Assembly: GCA_035353175.1 (NCBI GenBank)
Contig: DAOPZC010000030.1
Span: forward strand, 1-55,620
Length of the DNA: 55,620 nucleotides
Reading direction: 5' to 3'
From: DAOPZC01 sp035353175
GTDB taxonomy: Bacteria > Verrucomicrobiota > Kiritimatiellia > RFP12 > UBA1067
The notes beneath the pieces were generated by a model. That model did no database searches, had not been told where the DNA came from, and was given only the letters and a program-made list of their open reading frames with translations. A program made the position numbers and the translations under genes. Positions 16,573 to 25,761 of this stretch are shown here, one piece after another. How positions within the stretch are numbered: position 1 is the stretch's first letter; every line of letters begins with the position of its first letter.

Positions 16573-19464
16573 TCAGGGGCAGCGCAAACGGTAGAAGCGG
16601 GTGGGCTTGTCAGGCCCCATCGGTTCACAGAAGCGGATCAGCGCCGCCGCGTCGACCGCGTTCGTCTGGAGCACCGGCACCCACGCCCCTTCGGTCAGGT
16701 TGGTGCAGGCTTCCACTACGACGGGGAACCCAGTCGTCCCGTCGATGTTGAACCCGAACGCTCCGCCGGCCACGCCCCAGCCGTCGTCGGACACAGCGCG
16801 CGGCATCCACGGCGCGGTGGGACGGCCTCCGAGCGTCGCGCCCCACCCGGAGCGCTTCGGCAAGTAGAAGACCGTTGCGCGGTTAGAATTCTCGAAGACA
16901 TAATCTCCCAGCGCCGGCGCGTCGCCTTTGCAGAGCAGGCGCGCCAGCTTGAAACAGCACTTGAAGGCGATGCGGTCGAGCCGCGCGGCCGATGCGGGCA
17001 GGACCAGCGACGTCAGTCCGGTGCAGTACTGAAACGCGGACTCGCCGATATTTGTGACGCCGGAGGGGAAGGTGATCGACGTGAGGCCCGTGCACGACAG
17101 GAAGGCGCAGCCGCCGACCGCGCGCACGCCGTCCGGGATCGTGAAGGTTCCCGCTTTGCCGGCGGGGTATGCGATCACGGCCGTGCCGGGCTTGTCGAAC
17201 AACACGCCCTCCACGCTGCGGTACGAGGGGTTGGCGTCATCCACCTGGATCGCCGGCAGACGGGAGCAGTTGCTGAAGGCACCGTACCCGATGTTGGTCG
17301 TGGCGGCTGGAACCATCAGCGCGGTGATCCGTTCGCACTGCATGAACGCGGAGTCTCCGATCGACGTCAAGCCGGCTGGGAGGATGATGCCGACCAGGTT
17401 GGAGCAGCCATAAAAGGCAAAGCTTTCGATGGTTGTCAGTCCGGCGGGCAGCGAGGCGCTGCGCAGGCTGGCGCAGCCGTCAAACGCACTTTCGCTGATC
17501 CGGGTGACACCTGCGGGAAGGGCGGCGTTGGTGAGGCTGGCGCAACCGCGGAACGCATGGTGGCCGATATTGGTCACGGTGGACGGAAGATCCGCCCGCG
17601 TCAGACTGGAACAGCCGAGAAACGCGTGAAGGTCGATGTCCGTCAGGCCCTCGGGCAGGGATACGTCGCGCAGGCTGGAACAGTTGTAGCAGGCGCGCAG
17701 CGGCACCGACTTGACCCCCGCCGGGAAAACCAGATTGGTGAGCGAGCCGCAGCCGTGGAAGGCGTCACTGCCGATACTGACCAGCCCGGTCGACAGATGC
17801 ACCTGCGTCAAATTGGCCGCCCCATTGAAGGCGTTTGCGCCGAGCGAGGTGACGGTGTCGGGCAACGTCACGCGGACGATGCTGCTGTTGCCGCTGAACG
17901 CACCGCCTGCGACGGCCGTCACGGGCGCGCCGCCCAGCGCGGCGGGCACGCTCACGTCACTCGCGGTCCGGTTATAAGCGATCAGCGTGCTCTGGTTTCC
18001 GGAGACGGAGTATGTGTACTCGTTGGCGCTTTGGCCGCTCCACGTCGCCGTCAGCGTCGTGTGCAACGGTGATGCGATCATGTCGGCCGTCACCAGGCCA
18101 TAATCGGAATGCCATCCGAAGAAGACGTATCCGTCCTTCACCGGCGTCGGCAGCGTGCCGTACGGCTCGCCCACCGTGTAGGTCGCGTTGCTCGACGCGA
18201 GCGTGCCGCCCTTCGGATCGAAGGTGACGGCGACGGTCGAGACCGAGGGGGCGTAGGCTGCGACACGGCTCTTGAGGACGTTCATGATGGTCACGTTATC
18301 GCCGTCGGCCGCATCGCCCACCGCCGCACCCTGCCACGTGACCAGGGGCGAAGAAAAATAGTCGCACGGGAAATAGCGCTGGCTTCCGTCGTCGTCGTAG
18401 GCCATGACCGTGTGGTAGTTGAGTTCGTCAGTGCCGGTGAAGTACCAGCCCGCCGCAGAGCTGGCCAAGGGGCTTGGCCCGGGCGAGTCGCTTTGGGATT
18501 TGCTGTGTCCCGCGCCGAGGTTGTGCCCGATCTCGTGGGCCAGCGTCTGGCTGTTGTTGACCGCCCGCACCGCGCATACGGAATAGGCGGCGGTCGACTG
18601 TCCCGCAGTGGACGAAGGGACATTTCCGACCCCGACCATGCCGTACGCGCTGCCGGTATCCACGAAGACGCTGACGAGATCGGCTCCGGTCGCATACCGG
18701 AAATACGGCACCGAAATGAATGCGTCTGAGCCGGCTCGCAGCGAGGTCAGCACCTCGGACAGGCTGTTGGTGCAGGTGCCGATCATTGTGAACAGATGGA
18801 TCAGCCGGACGCGTGCCGCGATGCCGCTGTTCTCGAGCGCCGTGTTGAACTTGGCCACAGCTGAAACCGCGAGTGCGGTCATGCCGCCGGCGTTGTCCTC
18901 CGCCCAAGTCTTGGCGGCCGCGTCGAAGCCGATCATCAGATCGATTGTCTCGACCGTCGCATCCAGCGTCACGGGCAGCGTGCCCGGCTCCGCCAGCGCG
19001 TCCGGCACCAGCTTCAGCGGCTCCTGGGACCGGTCGGTGACCGGCGGGCGGCGCCTGTCGTCGTACTCGCGGATCTCCACCGCCGCACCGGCACAGCGCG
19101 CCGCCTGATAGAGTTTGCCGCGCGAGAAGTCGTGCAGGTCGTGCCGTTCCCCGTCGCGCGCGATCACGGCCGTGAAGCGTGACGGGACACCGTCGCAGCG
19201 CCCCTCCACAAGCTGCGCGCCGCCGTACACCGTCTGCACGCGTGTTACGGTCACGGTGTAGACCGCGTCGGGGAAGAACGCGTAGGTCAGCGTATCGCCG
19301 ACGGCCGACCGCGGCGCGGCGGAGGACAGGGCGGAGGGAACGCAGTCGCTGTGGCGCGAACGTGCCAGCGCGGCGTCGCCGAACTCGGCCGCACGACCGC
19401 AGAGTGCGGCCGCGAAAACGCCAAAAAGGAACCCTGCGCCAAGCGGAAACGCGCGCATTGTCAT
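16573..19464 (-). CDS. Exported zinc metalloprotease with InlB repeat and BspA-type leucine-rich repeats
   Basis: The 963-residue product has a signal peptide (1-25), a pro-region, and a metzincin protease domain (about 165-405) with the zinc motif HEIGHNLGAGH at 310-320 (H310, E311, H314, H320) and a Met-turn in HTVMAYDDDG at 351. An InlB-type repeat follows (411-477), then about twelve BspA/LRR_5 repeats of 23 residues (505-845), and a C-terminal module ending RFYRLRCP. BspA-like repeats are known from surface proteins that bind host matrix or mucosal proteins, so a protease targeted to such a ligand is a reasonable inference. The start at 19464 is chosen over 19506 because AAGGGGG lies just upstream and the signal peptide begins there. 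It may form a surface-protein pair with the downstream Kelch gene. Confidence 0.9.
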   Translation of the reverse strand: MTMRAFPLGAGFLFGVFAAALCGRAAEFGDAALARSRHSDCVPSALSSAAPRSAVGDTLTYAFFPDAVYTVTVTRVQTVYGGAQLVEGRCDGVPSRFTAVIARDGERHDLHDFSRGKLYQAARCAGAAVEIREYDDRRRPPVTDRSQEPLKLVPDALAEPGTLPVTLDATVETIDLMIGFDAAAKTWAEDNAGGMTALAVSAVAKFNTALENSGIAARVRLIHLFTMIGTCTNSLSEVLTSLRAGSDAFISVPYFRYATGADLVSVFVDTGSAYGMVGVGNVPSSTAGQSTAAYSVCAVRAVNNSQTLAHEIGHNLGAGHSKSQSDSPGPSPLASSAAGWYFTGTDELNYHTVMAYDDDGSQRYFPCDYFSSPLVTWQGAAVGDAADGDNVTIMNVLKSRVAAYAPSVSTVAVTFDPKGGTLASSNATYTVGEPYGTLPTPVKDGYVFFGWHSDYGLVTADMIASPLHTTLTATWSGQSANEYTYSVSGNQSTLIAYNRTASDVSVPAALGGAPVTAVAGGAFSGNSSIVRVTLPDTVTSLGANAFNGAANLTQVHLSTGLVSIGSDAFHGCGSLTNLVFPAGVKSVPLRACYNCSSLRDVSLPEGLTDIDLHAFLGCSSLTRADLPSTVTNIGHHAFRGCASLTNAALPAGVTRISESAFDGCASLRSASLPAGLTTIESFAFYGCSNLVGIILPAGLTSIGDSAFMQCERITALMVPAATTNIGYGAFSNCSRLPAIQVDDANPSYRSVEGVLFDKPGTAVIAYPAGKAGTFTIPDGVRAVGGCAFLSCTGLTSITFPSGVTNIGESAFQYCTGLTSLVLPASAARLDRIAFKCCFKLARLLCKGDAPALGDYVFENSNRATVFYLPKRSGWGATLGGRPTAPWMPRAVSDDGWGVAGGAFGFNIDGTTGFPVVVEACTNLTEGAWVPVLQTNAVDAAALIRFCEPMGPDKPTRFYRLRCP
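16930..17952 (-). repeat. BspA-type leucine-rich repeat array
   Basis: This region encodes about twelve LRR_5 units of roughly 23 residues within the metalloprotease, each of the form LPAGVTSIG..AF.GCSSLT. One degenerate unit with an insertion lies around residues 735-775. Confidence 0.85.
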
Positions 19465-19793
19465 CGTTGCCCCCTTGATAATAAACATATGAATTAGATG
19501 CAACATTTAACATAAAGTTCAGGAGTACGTGCGTCAAGCCGCAATTCCAGCCGTTTGTCGGATCGCACACACTCTTCGTCTTCAAGATGTTGTAGCTCCT
19601 GACTCCTCCGTCCTGATTCCTCCTTCGGGTGTGGATGCAACAAAGTTGATTCGCCCCCTCCGTCATGAAACCGGTTGCAATTCCGACGCGTAATGGTGAA
19701 ACTATTCGCCATTGGCCGGTGTGCCGCAGATCGTTGTCGCACGACCAAAAGAAATCCGAAAAGAATAAACAAGAGGGGATGGGGGACAGACAC
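19465..19793. other. Divergent intergenic region, 329 bases
   Basis: The gap separates the metalloprotease gene (minus) and the large glycosidase gene (plus). The first 50 bases beside the metalloprotease are AT-rich (ATATGTTTATTATC on the minus strand) and probably hold its promoter. The rest contains no convincing reading frame, repeat or RNA that I can identify. Confidence 0.5.
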
Positions 19794-22700
19794 ATGAGCA
19801 AACTGAGCCGGTCGAGCGCCGCCGCATCGGCGTGCGCGCTTCTCTTCACACTGTTGTCCGCCGCAAACAGCGTAGGGCAAGCCGCGCCGACGACGCTGGA
19901 GAATCCGTCGCTGCGCGTGACTGTCGACCCGCAGGCCGGCACGCTCGACGTGCTCGACAAAGCGAGCGGCCAGCGCTGGTTCTCGGCACACACGCACAAG
20001 CCCGGCGGCGCGCCGCGCTTCCGGGGCCTGAGCCGTTCGGGCGACGCCCTGAGTTTTGAAGCCGACTTCGGCGCGACCGACAAGCGGCCCAACACCGTGC
20101 GCGTGACGATGAGGCTGGCCGGAGAGGGCGACCTCGCCGTCGAGGCTGACATGGCCGACCGCGGCGTTGCGCTCAAGCCCTTCGTTTTTCTCGACCCGCT
20201 GGTGACCGACAGCGCCAACGCCGCCTTGGTTGTCGCCGACTACAGCAACGGCCACCTCTACCCCGCGAACACCAACAAGCCGGCGCGCGCGTATTTCGCG
20301 CTCTCGCGCATGGACATGCCGTGGATCGGCGTCTGCGACACGGCGCGCGGCACGGGCTACATGGTCCTCATCGAGACGAGCGACGACGGCTCGCTCGCCT
20401 GTCCCGGCTTCAAGGTTGCGGGCCGCGACTTCGCGGCACCTGAGATTCACTGGGGTCCGAGCAAGGGCACCTTCGCCTACCCGCGCAAGCTGATCTACCA
20501 CTTCGTGCCCCGCGGCGGCTACGTGGCGATGGCCAAGCGCTATCGGACGTACGCGCAGCAGCAAGGGCTGATCGTGCCGCTCGCCGAGAAGGTCAAGAAA
20601 AACCCGAACCTCGAACGCCTGTTCGGCGCGCCCGACGTCTGGGGCGACGCCTCCCTGCGCTTCGCGCGCGAGGCCAAAGCCGCCGGCGTGGACAAGATGC
20701 TCATCCACGGCCGCGCCGCGCCCGAGGAGATGAAGGCCATCAACGATCTGGGCTACCTCACCAGCGAATACGACAACTACACCGACGTTACACCGCTCGG
20801 CACCAATGCGGTGCCCACTTCCAGCCGCGACCGCATTCCCGAGAGCGTGGTGCTCAAGGCCGACGGCCAGCGCATGACCGCGTGGCTCACCTTCGACAAA
20901 AAACTGCAATACATGAAGCGTTGCCCGTCGCTGTGGGTCGAGACCGCCAAGCAGGTCGTTCCCCAGCTGCTGGGCAAGCAGCCCTTTCTGGCCCGCTTCG
21001 TCGATGTGACCACGGCCGAGGACCTCTACGAGTGCTACGATCCGGCCCATCCGCTCACGCGCGGCCAGAAGCGCCAGTGCGGCGTGGAGCTGCTGGCCTT
21101 CATGCGGTCGCAGCACTTGGTCGTCGGCGGCGAACACGGCATCTGGTGGGGCGTGCCCCAGCAGGACTACATCGAAGGCATGATGAGCGGCGGCTACGCC
21201 TCGTGGCCGGCCGGACACCTGCTTCACCCCAAAACCAAGACGGATGCCTTCACCGGTCCGTGGGGTGGCGGCTACGGCAAGTGGGAGAACTATGCGCAGT
21301 ACGGGATCGGCCACGCGACGCGCGTGCCGCTGTGGGAACTCGTCTTCCACGACTGCGTCGTCAGCACCTGGTACTGGGGCGACGCCAGCGATTTCCTGCT
21401 CCAGGCCGCGCCGGAAATCACGCCGAAGAAAGACGCCTTCAACATCCTGTACGGCACGATCCCGCTCCTGTGGGCCAACGCCGAGGGCTCGTGGCCCAAG
21501 CACCGCGACGTCTTCCTGCGCACCTACCGCAACACCTGCAAGCTGCACGAGGCGGTCGCCTGCACAGAACTGCTCAGCCACGAGTGGCTTACGCCCGACC
21601 GGGCGGTGCAGCGCACCCGCTTTTCCGACGGCACGGAGGTCGTGGTCAACTTCGGCGAAGCGCCTTATGACGCGACCGTCGGCGGCAAGAGTTGCCGTCT
21701 GCCGCAGAACGGCTGGGCCGTCAAAGGTCCGAAGATCGAGCAGTCGCTCACCCTTGTGGGCGATCGGGCCGTCACAACGATCCGCGCCGACGGCTACTAT
21801 TTCTCCGATGCCTCGGGCGCGGAACTGACCCAACGCGCCGCAGGCGACGCGCGCGTGCTGATTCAACTCGGCGCCACGCGGCAGCCCGCAACCCTTCCGC
21901 TCGCGTCTTTCGCGCCGGGATGGGACGCTTCCACAACGCGCATTTATCAGCTCAGCGCCAACGGCGAGCGCGACAAGCAAATCAACATAAAGCCTGTCGA
22001 CGGCGCGTTCCAAGTCGGTCCGTTCCCGGAGGAGGCGGCACTCGAAGCCCTCTGCGGCGCGCAGGCGGCTTTGCCGGATCTGGTCGTGGAGACGCTCGCC
22101 GTCGAACCGGCCCGGCCCAAGCCGGGCGCGGCGTTGACGGTGACCGCCACAGTCCGCAACGCGGGCGGCGCGGCGGCCGGCGACGTGGAGGTCGCCTGTT
22201 ATGCGGATCAGGTGCAGCCCGACCGCAAGCTGGCAAGCCAGCGCGTCTCGCTCCGCGCCGCCGGCAAGGCCGGTTTGTTCGGCAAAGACAGCCGGATGCT
22301 CACGTTCCGAATTGACCCGAGGACGATCGACGGCCGCCGTGAACTCGTCATCGCCATCAACCCCGACGGCCGCGTGAAGGAACTTTGCACGGCTAACAAC
22401 CGCGGGCTCGTCACGGTCGACGTGCCCGCCGACTATGCCGCGCTCTGGCAGCACCACCGCACGGTTGCCGTTGAAGCGGGGACGCTGGCCCGCACGGACG
22501 AGCCGGTCGTTCTCGCCTCCGAGCTGCCCGCGACCGCCGACCCGGTCTCGGTGCGGGTGGTCGCGTGTGGTGCGGACGGCAAGCCGCTGTCGCCAGTGCC
22601 TGCGCAGCTCGACAAGATCGGCGAGAAATCCGAGCTGTGCTTCCTGCTCGCCGGCCAAACGCCCGCCGGAGCGGTCCGGCGCTTCACCGTCTTCTGGAAC

Positions 22701-23426
22701 GACCGTGCGCCCGAAGGCAAGCCCGGGCGCGTCTTCTCGCACCTCGCGCGGTTGTGGCAGCCTGATGACTCCGCGGCGGAAGGGGAAACCTATCGCGTGC
22801 GGCTCAGCAACGGCGCGCTGGTCGACCTCGCCGCAAGGAGCGGCGGACAGACCGGCGCGCCCTTCGTCTCGAAGCTCATGGTCTCGTCGCAAGAGACCGG
22901 CTGGACCGACGAGTCGGGTACGGTCGAGCGCTGCGACGTGCTCGCCGCGGGGCCGGTGCGTGCGGTCGTCGCAGTGCGCAAGGCGCTGAACGCGGGTGTC
23001 GCGTATGAGAAAGTCTACACGTTCTACCCCCGCCGGATCGATGTGCTCGCCTCGATCAACAAGCCGCTCCCCCTGTTGAGCCGCGCCTACTATGCGCAGA
23101 CCGGACAGTACGTCGACAACGCCGGCACGCGCGCCGTCGTCGACGGGTACGGCTCCGACGAAGGTGTCCTCGGCAAAAACCCCAAGCCGCTGTGGTACGC
23201 CGTGTATGCGGAGCGCTGGGCCCATGCGTGCATCGCCCTGTCGCCGTTCAGCGGCGTTGCCTATTGGGACGCCGGCGGCAGCTGGGGCGGCATCGGGTTC
23301 AACGCGGGCGCGCGCGAAAATGTGCGCATGAGCTACGTGGTCCATCCCGGCGCGAAGGACGCCGCCTTCGCCGAGGAGGACTACCGGCAGCTAACGGCAC
23401 CGCCCCAGGCCCGCTGGGAGAAGTGA
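19794..23426 (+). CDS. Large exported glycosidase-like protein (DUF5696/GH101-GH129-like) with CARDB domain
   Basis: This 1,210-residue protein has a signal peptide (1-30). Residues 35-260 are a beta-supersandwich (TTLENPSLRVTVDPQAGTLDV) and about 260-640 a TIM barrel (DKMLIHGRAAPEEMKAINDLGYLTSEYDNY). D404 in ARFVDVTTA and E447 in GGEHG are my candidates for catalysis; spacing and context match the enzyme at 12085-14679. Residues about 765-885 form a CARDB-type domain (PDLVVETLAVEPARPKPGAAL), often used for cell-surface adhesion. The last 300 residues resemble the RIFT-barrel region of exo-rhamnogalacturonan-lyase-like proteins (SVRVVACGADGKPLSPVPAQ). Such a combination of glycosidase and lyase-like parts is unusual. 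ATG 19794 is preferred over 19779 because GGGGGA is correctly spaced. Activity is not known. Confidence 0.68.
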   Translation: MSKLSRSSAAASACALLFTLLSAANSVGQAAPTTLENPSLRVTVDPQAGTLDVLDKASGQRWFSAHTHKPGGAPRFRGLSRSGDALSFEADFGATDKRPNTVRVTMRLAGEGDLAVEADMADRGVALKPFVFLDPLVTDSANAALVVADYSNGHLYPANTNKPARAYFALSRMDMPWIGVCDTARGTGYMVLIETSDDGSLACPGFKVAGRDFAAPEIHWGPSKGTFAYPRKLIYHFVPRGGYVAMAKRYRTYAQQQGLIVPLAEKVKKNPNLERLFGAPDVWGDASLRFAREAKAAGVDKMLIHGRAAPEEMKAINDLGYLTSEYDNYTDVTPLGTNAVPTSSRDRIPESVVLKADGQRMTAWLTFDKKLQYMKRCPSLWVETAKQVVPQLLGKQPFLARFVDVTTAEDLYECYDPAHPLTRGQKRQCGVELLAFMRSQHLVVGGEHGIWWGVPQQDYIEGMMSGGYASWPAGHLLHPKTKTDAFTGPWGGGYGKWENYAQYGIGHATRVPLWELVFHDCVVSTWYWGDASDFLLQAAPEITPKKDAFNILYGTIPLLWANAEGSWPKHRDVFLRTYRNTCKLHEAVACTELLSHEWLTPDRAVQRTRFSDGTEVVVNFGEAPYDATVGGKSCRLPQNGWAVKGPKIEQSLTLVGDRAVTTIRADGYYFSDASGAELTQRAAGDARVLIQLGATRQPATLPLASFAPGWDASTTRIYQLSANGERDKQINIKPVDGAFQVGPFPEEAALEALCGAQAALPDLVVETLAVEPARPKPGAALTVTATVRNAGGAAAGDVEVACYADQVQPDRKLASQRVSLRAAGKAGLFGKDSRMLTFRIDPRTIDGRRELVIAINPDGRVKELCTANNRGLVTVDVPADYAALWQHHRTVAVEAGTLARTDEPVVLASELPATADPVSVRVVACGADGKPLSPVPAQLDKIGEKSELCFLLAGQTPAGAVRRFTVFWNDRAPEGKPGRVFSHLARLWQPDDSAAEGETYRVRLSNGALVDLAARSGGQTGAPFVSKLMVSSQETGWTDESGTVERCDVLAAGPVRAVVAVRKALNAGVAYEKVYTFYPRRIDVLASINKPLPLLSRAYYAQTGQYVDNAGTRAVVDGYGSDEGVLGKNPKPLWYAVYAERWAHACIALSPFSGVAYWDAGGSWGGIGFNAGARENVRMSYVVHPGAKDAAFAEEDYRQLTAPPQARWEK

Positions 23427-23447
23427 TCGTAAGGCGACCGGTGAGAC

Positions 23448-23468
23448 GGCGCGTTCGGAGAACGCGCC
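23448..23468 (+). terminator. GC-rich perfect hairpin after the large glycosidase gene
   Basis: GGCGCGTTC and GAACGCGCC form a perfect 9-base stem with a GGA loop, 22 bases after the stop codon. No T-run follows, so it may act as a weak terminator or mRNA-stabilising hairpin, or be a dispersed palindromic repeat. A weaker inverted repeat (23519-23546, arms ACGACGAGG/CCCCGTCGT) lies just before the next gene. Confidence 0.5.
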
Positions 23469-23595
23469 CTACCCTCTCGATCTCTCGGCCGGGCGCGCTT
23501 TATGCTACCTCGGCTCTCACGACGAGGTGTATTAACTCCCCGTCGTTATGGTATTATTCGGCCGCCATTCTTGTGCACAGCAAAGGAGATGTCGC

Positions 23596-24528
23596 ATGCC
23601 CGTGAATACCAAGCTCCATGCGTTTAGCCTCGTTGTAGCCGCCCTGTTTGTCTCGGCCACCGCACAGGCGCAGGCCCCCGCGCTTCCGAAGCCGACCTTT
23701 GAAAATGTGGCGTATGGTCCGCACCCGAAACAGGTGTTGGACTTCTATCAGGCGTCTTCGAACCAAGTGACGCCTCTGCTGTTCTTCGTCCATGGCGGCG
23801 GGTGGATGACGGGCGACAAGGCGAAACCCGATTTCCTCGCCGAGTGCCTTGAGAGCGGCATCTCCGTCGTGTCGATCAACTACCGCTTCATCCCGGACGC
23901 GGCGGCCGAGAAAATCGATCCGCCGGTCAAGGCCTGTCTCGACGATGCTGCCCGCGCGCTGCAGTTCGTGCGCAGCAAGGCGGGCGAGTGGCGCATCGAC
24001 AAGGCTCGCATCGGCGGCTGCGGCGGTTCGGCGGGCGGATTGACCGCGCTGTGGCTGGCCTTCCATCCCGACCGGGCCGATCCCGCGAGCGGCGATCCGG
24101 TCGCGCATGAATCCACGCGGCTGTGCTGCGCGCTGTGTTTCGTCCCGCAGACCACGCTGGACCCGCAGCAGATGCAGGCGTGGATCCCGAACAACACCTA
24201 CGGCGCGCACGCCTTCGGGCTGGGCACGATGCAGGAGTTCCTCGCCAAGCGGGAGACGCTGTTGCCGTGGATCCAGGAGTTTTCCCCGTTCGCGCTCGCC
24301 AGCGCGGACGATCCGCCCGTGCTGCTTTTCTACGACAATCCGCCGAACCTCGGACAGCCCTATAAGGATCCGCCGCACTCGGGGAACTTCGGTGCGGGCA
24401 TCGCGGAGAAGCTGAAAGCGGTAGGCATCGAGCACGAGATCAACTACAACAACGACTATGCCAAGATGAAATACCCCAACCTGTTCAGCTTTCTGCAGGA
24501 AAAGCTTGGCGCGCGTCCGTCCAAGTAA
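23596..24528 (+). CDS. Exported alpha/beta hydrolase, esterase/lipase type
   Basis: The 310-residue protein has a signal peptide ending in ATAQAQA (about residue 28). The oxyanion motif HGGGW (near 75) and the nucleophile elbow GGSAGG place it in the BD-FAE/hormone-sensitive-lipase-like alpha/beta hydrolases, which include carbohydrate acetyl- and feruloyl-esterases. The serine in GCGGSAGG is the likely nucleophile; the acid and His residues lie in the C-terminal part but are not certain. Among glycosidases, a carbohydrate esterase role is plausible but not shown. A strong AAAGGAG ribosome binding site eight bases before ATG 23596 fixes the start. Confidence 0.85.
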   Translation: MPVNTKLHAFSLVVAALFVSATAQAQAPALPKPTFENVAYGPHPKQVLDFYQASSNQVTPLLFFVHGGGWMTGDKAKPDFLAECLESGISVVSINYRFIPDAAAEKIDPPVKACLDDAARALQFVRSKAGEWRIDKARIGGCGGSAGGLTALWLAFHPDRADPASGDPVAHESTRLCCALCFVPQTTLDPQQMQAWIPNNTYGAHAFGLGTMQEFLAKRETLLPWIQEFSPFALASADDPPVLLFYDNPPNLGQPYKDPPHSGNFGAGIAEKLKAVGIEHEINYNNDYAKMKYPNLFSFLQEKLGARPSK

Positions 24529-24562
24529 TCCGGGGGCGGCGCTCCCGGTTACGCAAAACTTG

Positions 24563-24571
24563 TGTTACACT
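24563..24571 (+). promoter_or_regulatory. Extended -10 element for slyX (leaderless start predicted)
   Basis: TGTTACACT (TGN plus TACACT) ends six bases before the slyX ATG, which has no Shine-Dalgarno sequence. Transcription would begin at or very near the start codon. The same arrangement recurs before manA and the 54645 gene. Confidence 0.4.
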
Positions 24572-24577
24572 TTGCCC

Positions 24578-24793
24578 ATGAGTACTGAAGTCCAGACCGA
24601 TCATCAACCTCTGGAAGAGCGCATCACCTACTGCGAGCACCTCGTCGACACCCTCAACGGGGTTGTGACCGACCTCCAAAAGCGGGTTTTCGCGCTGGAA
24701 CTCCAGAACCGCAAACTTTTAATGGAAATCAAACAGCAGCAAGAGGCTTCCCGCGCTTTCGGGATGGCTGACGAAAAGCCTCCCCACTACTGA
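24578..24793 (+). CDS. slyX: SlyX-family coiled-coil protein
   Basis: This 71-residue protein shows the whole SlyX pattern: LEERITYCEHLVDTLNGVVTDLQKRVFALE, a continuous heptad-like coiled coil, and the conserved end EKPPHY. SlyX is widespread but its molecular role is unknown. The start at 24578 gives the usual SlyX length; an upstream in-frame ATG at 24506 would run back over the stop of the preceding gene and add non-conserved residues. There is no ribosome binding site, and an extended -10 element lies directly upstream. Confidence 0.88.
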   Translation: MSTEVQTDHQPLEERITYCEHLVDTLNGVVTDLQKRVFALELQNRKLLMEIKQQQEASRAFGMADEKPPHY

Positions 24794-24828
24794 GAGGCGT
24801 GACCGTTCTTTTACGTTCAGGACCGGCG

Positions 24829-25677
24829 TCATTCGGCCTGCTTGTTCTGGTAGACGCGCACGTAGTCGATCTCGTAGCGCGTCGGGAACGGCGTTTCCGA
24901 CGGGTCGCCGCCGGAGTTGCCGCCGATCGCGAGGTTCAGCAGCAGGTAGAAGGGTTGCCGGAAAGGATTCTGCGGTTGGCGCCCTTCGGGATTGATCGTC
25001 TCGGCCAGGTCGATGGTGTTCAGCGTGAGCCCGTCCATGGCGAGCACGATGCGTTTTTCGTCCCAGTCCATCCGCCAGACATGGAAATTCTGGTCCCACG
25101 CCGGATCGTTGAACGCGGCGACCGGTTTTTTCGATTCGTCCCATTTGGCCTTGCCGGGCACTGTCGAGCCCCAGCATGCGTTCGCCAAGATGTTGCCCTT
25201 GTAGTACTCCATCAGATCGATCTCGCCACAGTCGGGCCAGCGCCCCGTGAGGCCCAGAAACCAGATGGCGGGCCAGAGGCCCTTCCGGGTTTTGATGCGC
25301 GCCTTCACCTCGAAGCGGCCGTATTGCCAGGCGTGGAGCCCTTTGGTGGTCACGCTGGCGGAGGTGTACTCGGCGAACGCGCGCCGGTTACCCCAGTACG
25401 TGTCGCCCGATTTGTAGCCCGGGTTCTGCTTGCGCTCGCGCCGGCCCTCGATGATCAGGCAGCCGTTGGAGCAGACGGCGTTGTCCGGCTGATACCACTG
25501 AAGCTCGTTGTTGCGCACGAAGCCCCGCTCGTAGGTCCAGTCCTTGGGGTCGAGCCGTCCGTCCGCGGTGAACTCGTCCGCCCACACCAGCCGGTAACCT
25601 TCTTGTGCGAAAGCCTTTTGCTGCGCGGCCCAAGGAAAAACGATGGCCGCCAGCACCCACATGAAAACAGATTTCAT
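24829..25677 (-). CDS. Secreted glycoside hydrolase family 16 enzyme
   Basis: The 282-residue protein has a signal peptide (1-24) and a single GH16 beta-jelly-roll domain. The catalytic motif GEIDLMEYY gives E152 (nucleophile), D154 and E157 (acid/base), and the region HAWQYGRFEVKARIKTRKGLWPAIWFLG is typical of the laminarinase-like GH16 enzymes. Beta-1,3-glucanase is the default expectation, but GH16 also includes agarases, carrageenases and mucin O-glycanases, and the sequence alone does not decide. It has an AGGAG-type ribosome binding site (AGGAGAGGTGCAAG before ATG). The GH110-like gene ends upstream on the same strand (start 27486, stop 25762), 84 bases before this start. Confidence 0.92.
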   Translation of the reverse strand: MKSVFMWVLAAIVFPWAAQQKAFAQEGYRLVWADEFTADGRLDPKDWTYERGFVRNNELQWYQPDNAVCSNGCLIIEGRRERKQNPGYKSGDTYWGNRRAFAEYTSASVTTKGLHAWQYGRFEVKARIKTRKGLWPAIWFLGLTGRWPDCGEIDLMEYYKGNILANACWGSTVPGKAKWDESKKPVAAFNDPAWDQNFHVWRMDWDEKRIVLAMDGLTLNTIDLAETINPEGRQPQNPFRQPFYLLLNLAIGGNSGGDPSETPFPTRYEIDYVRVYQNKQAE

Positions 25678-25761
25678 CTTGCACCTCTCCTGGTCGTTCG
25701 CCCTGTATAGCCGCCTGCCCCGGCTGCGCGTGAAAGCATTTCTGCCGCTGGGCTCTGTGCG

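Noticed and set aside
19494..23345. 1,283-residue frame antisense to the large glycosidase
   Set aside because: It lies opposite a gene with signal peptide and recognisable domains, and shows no family motif; a GC-skewed shadow frame.
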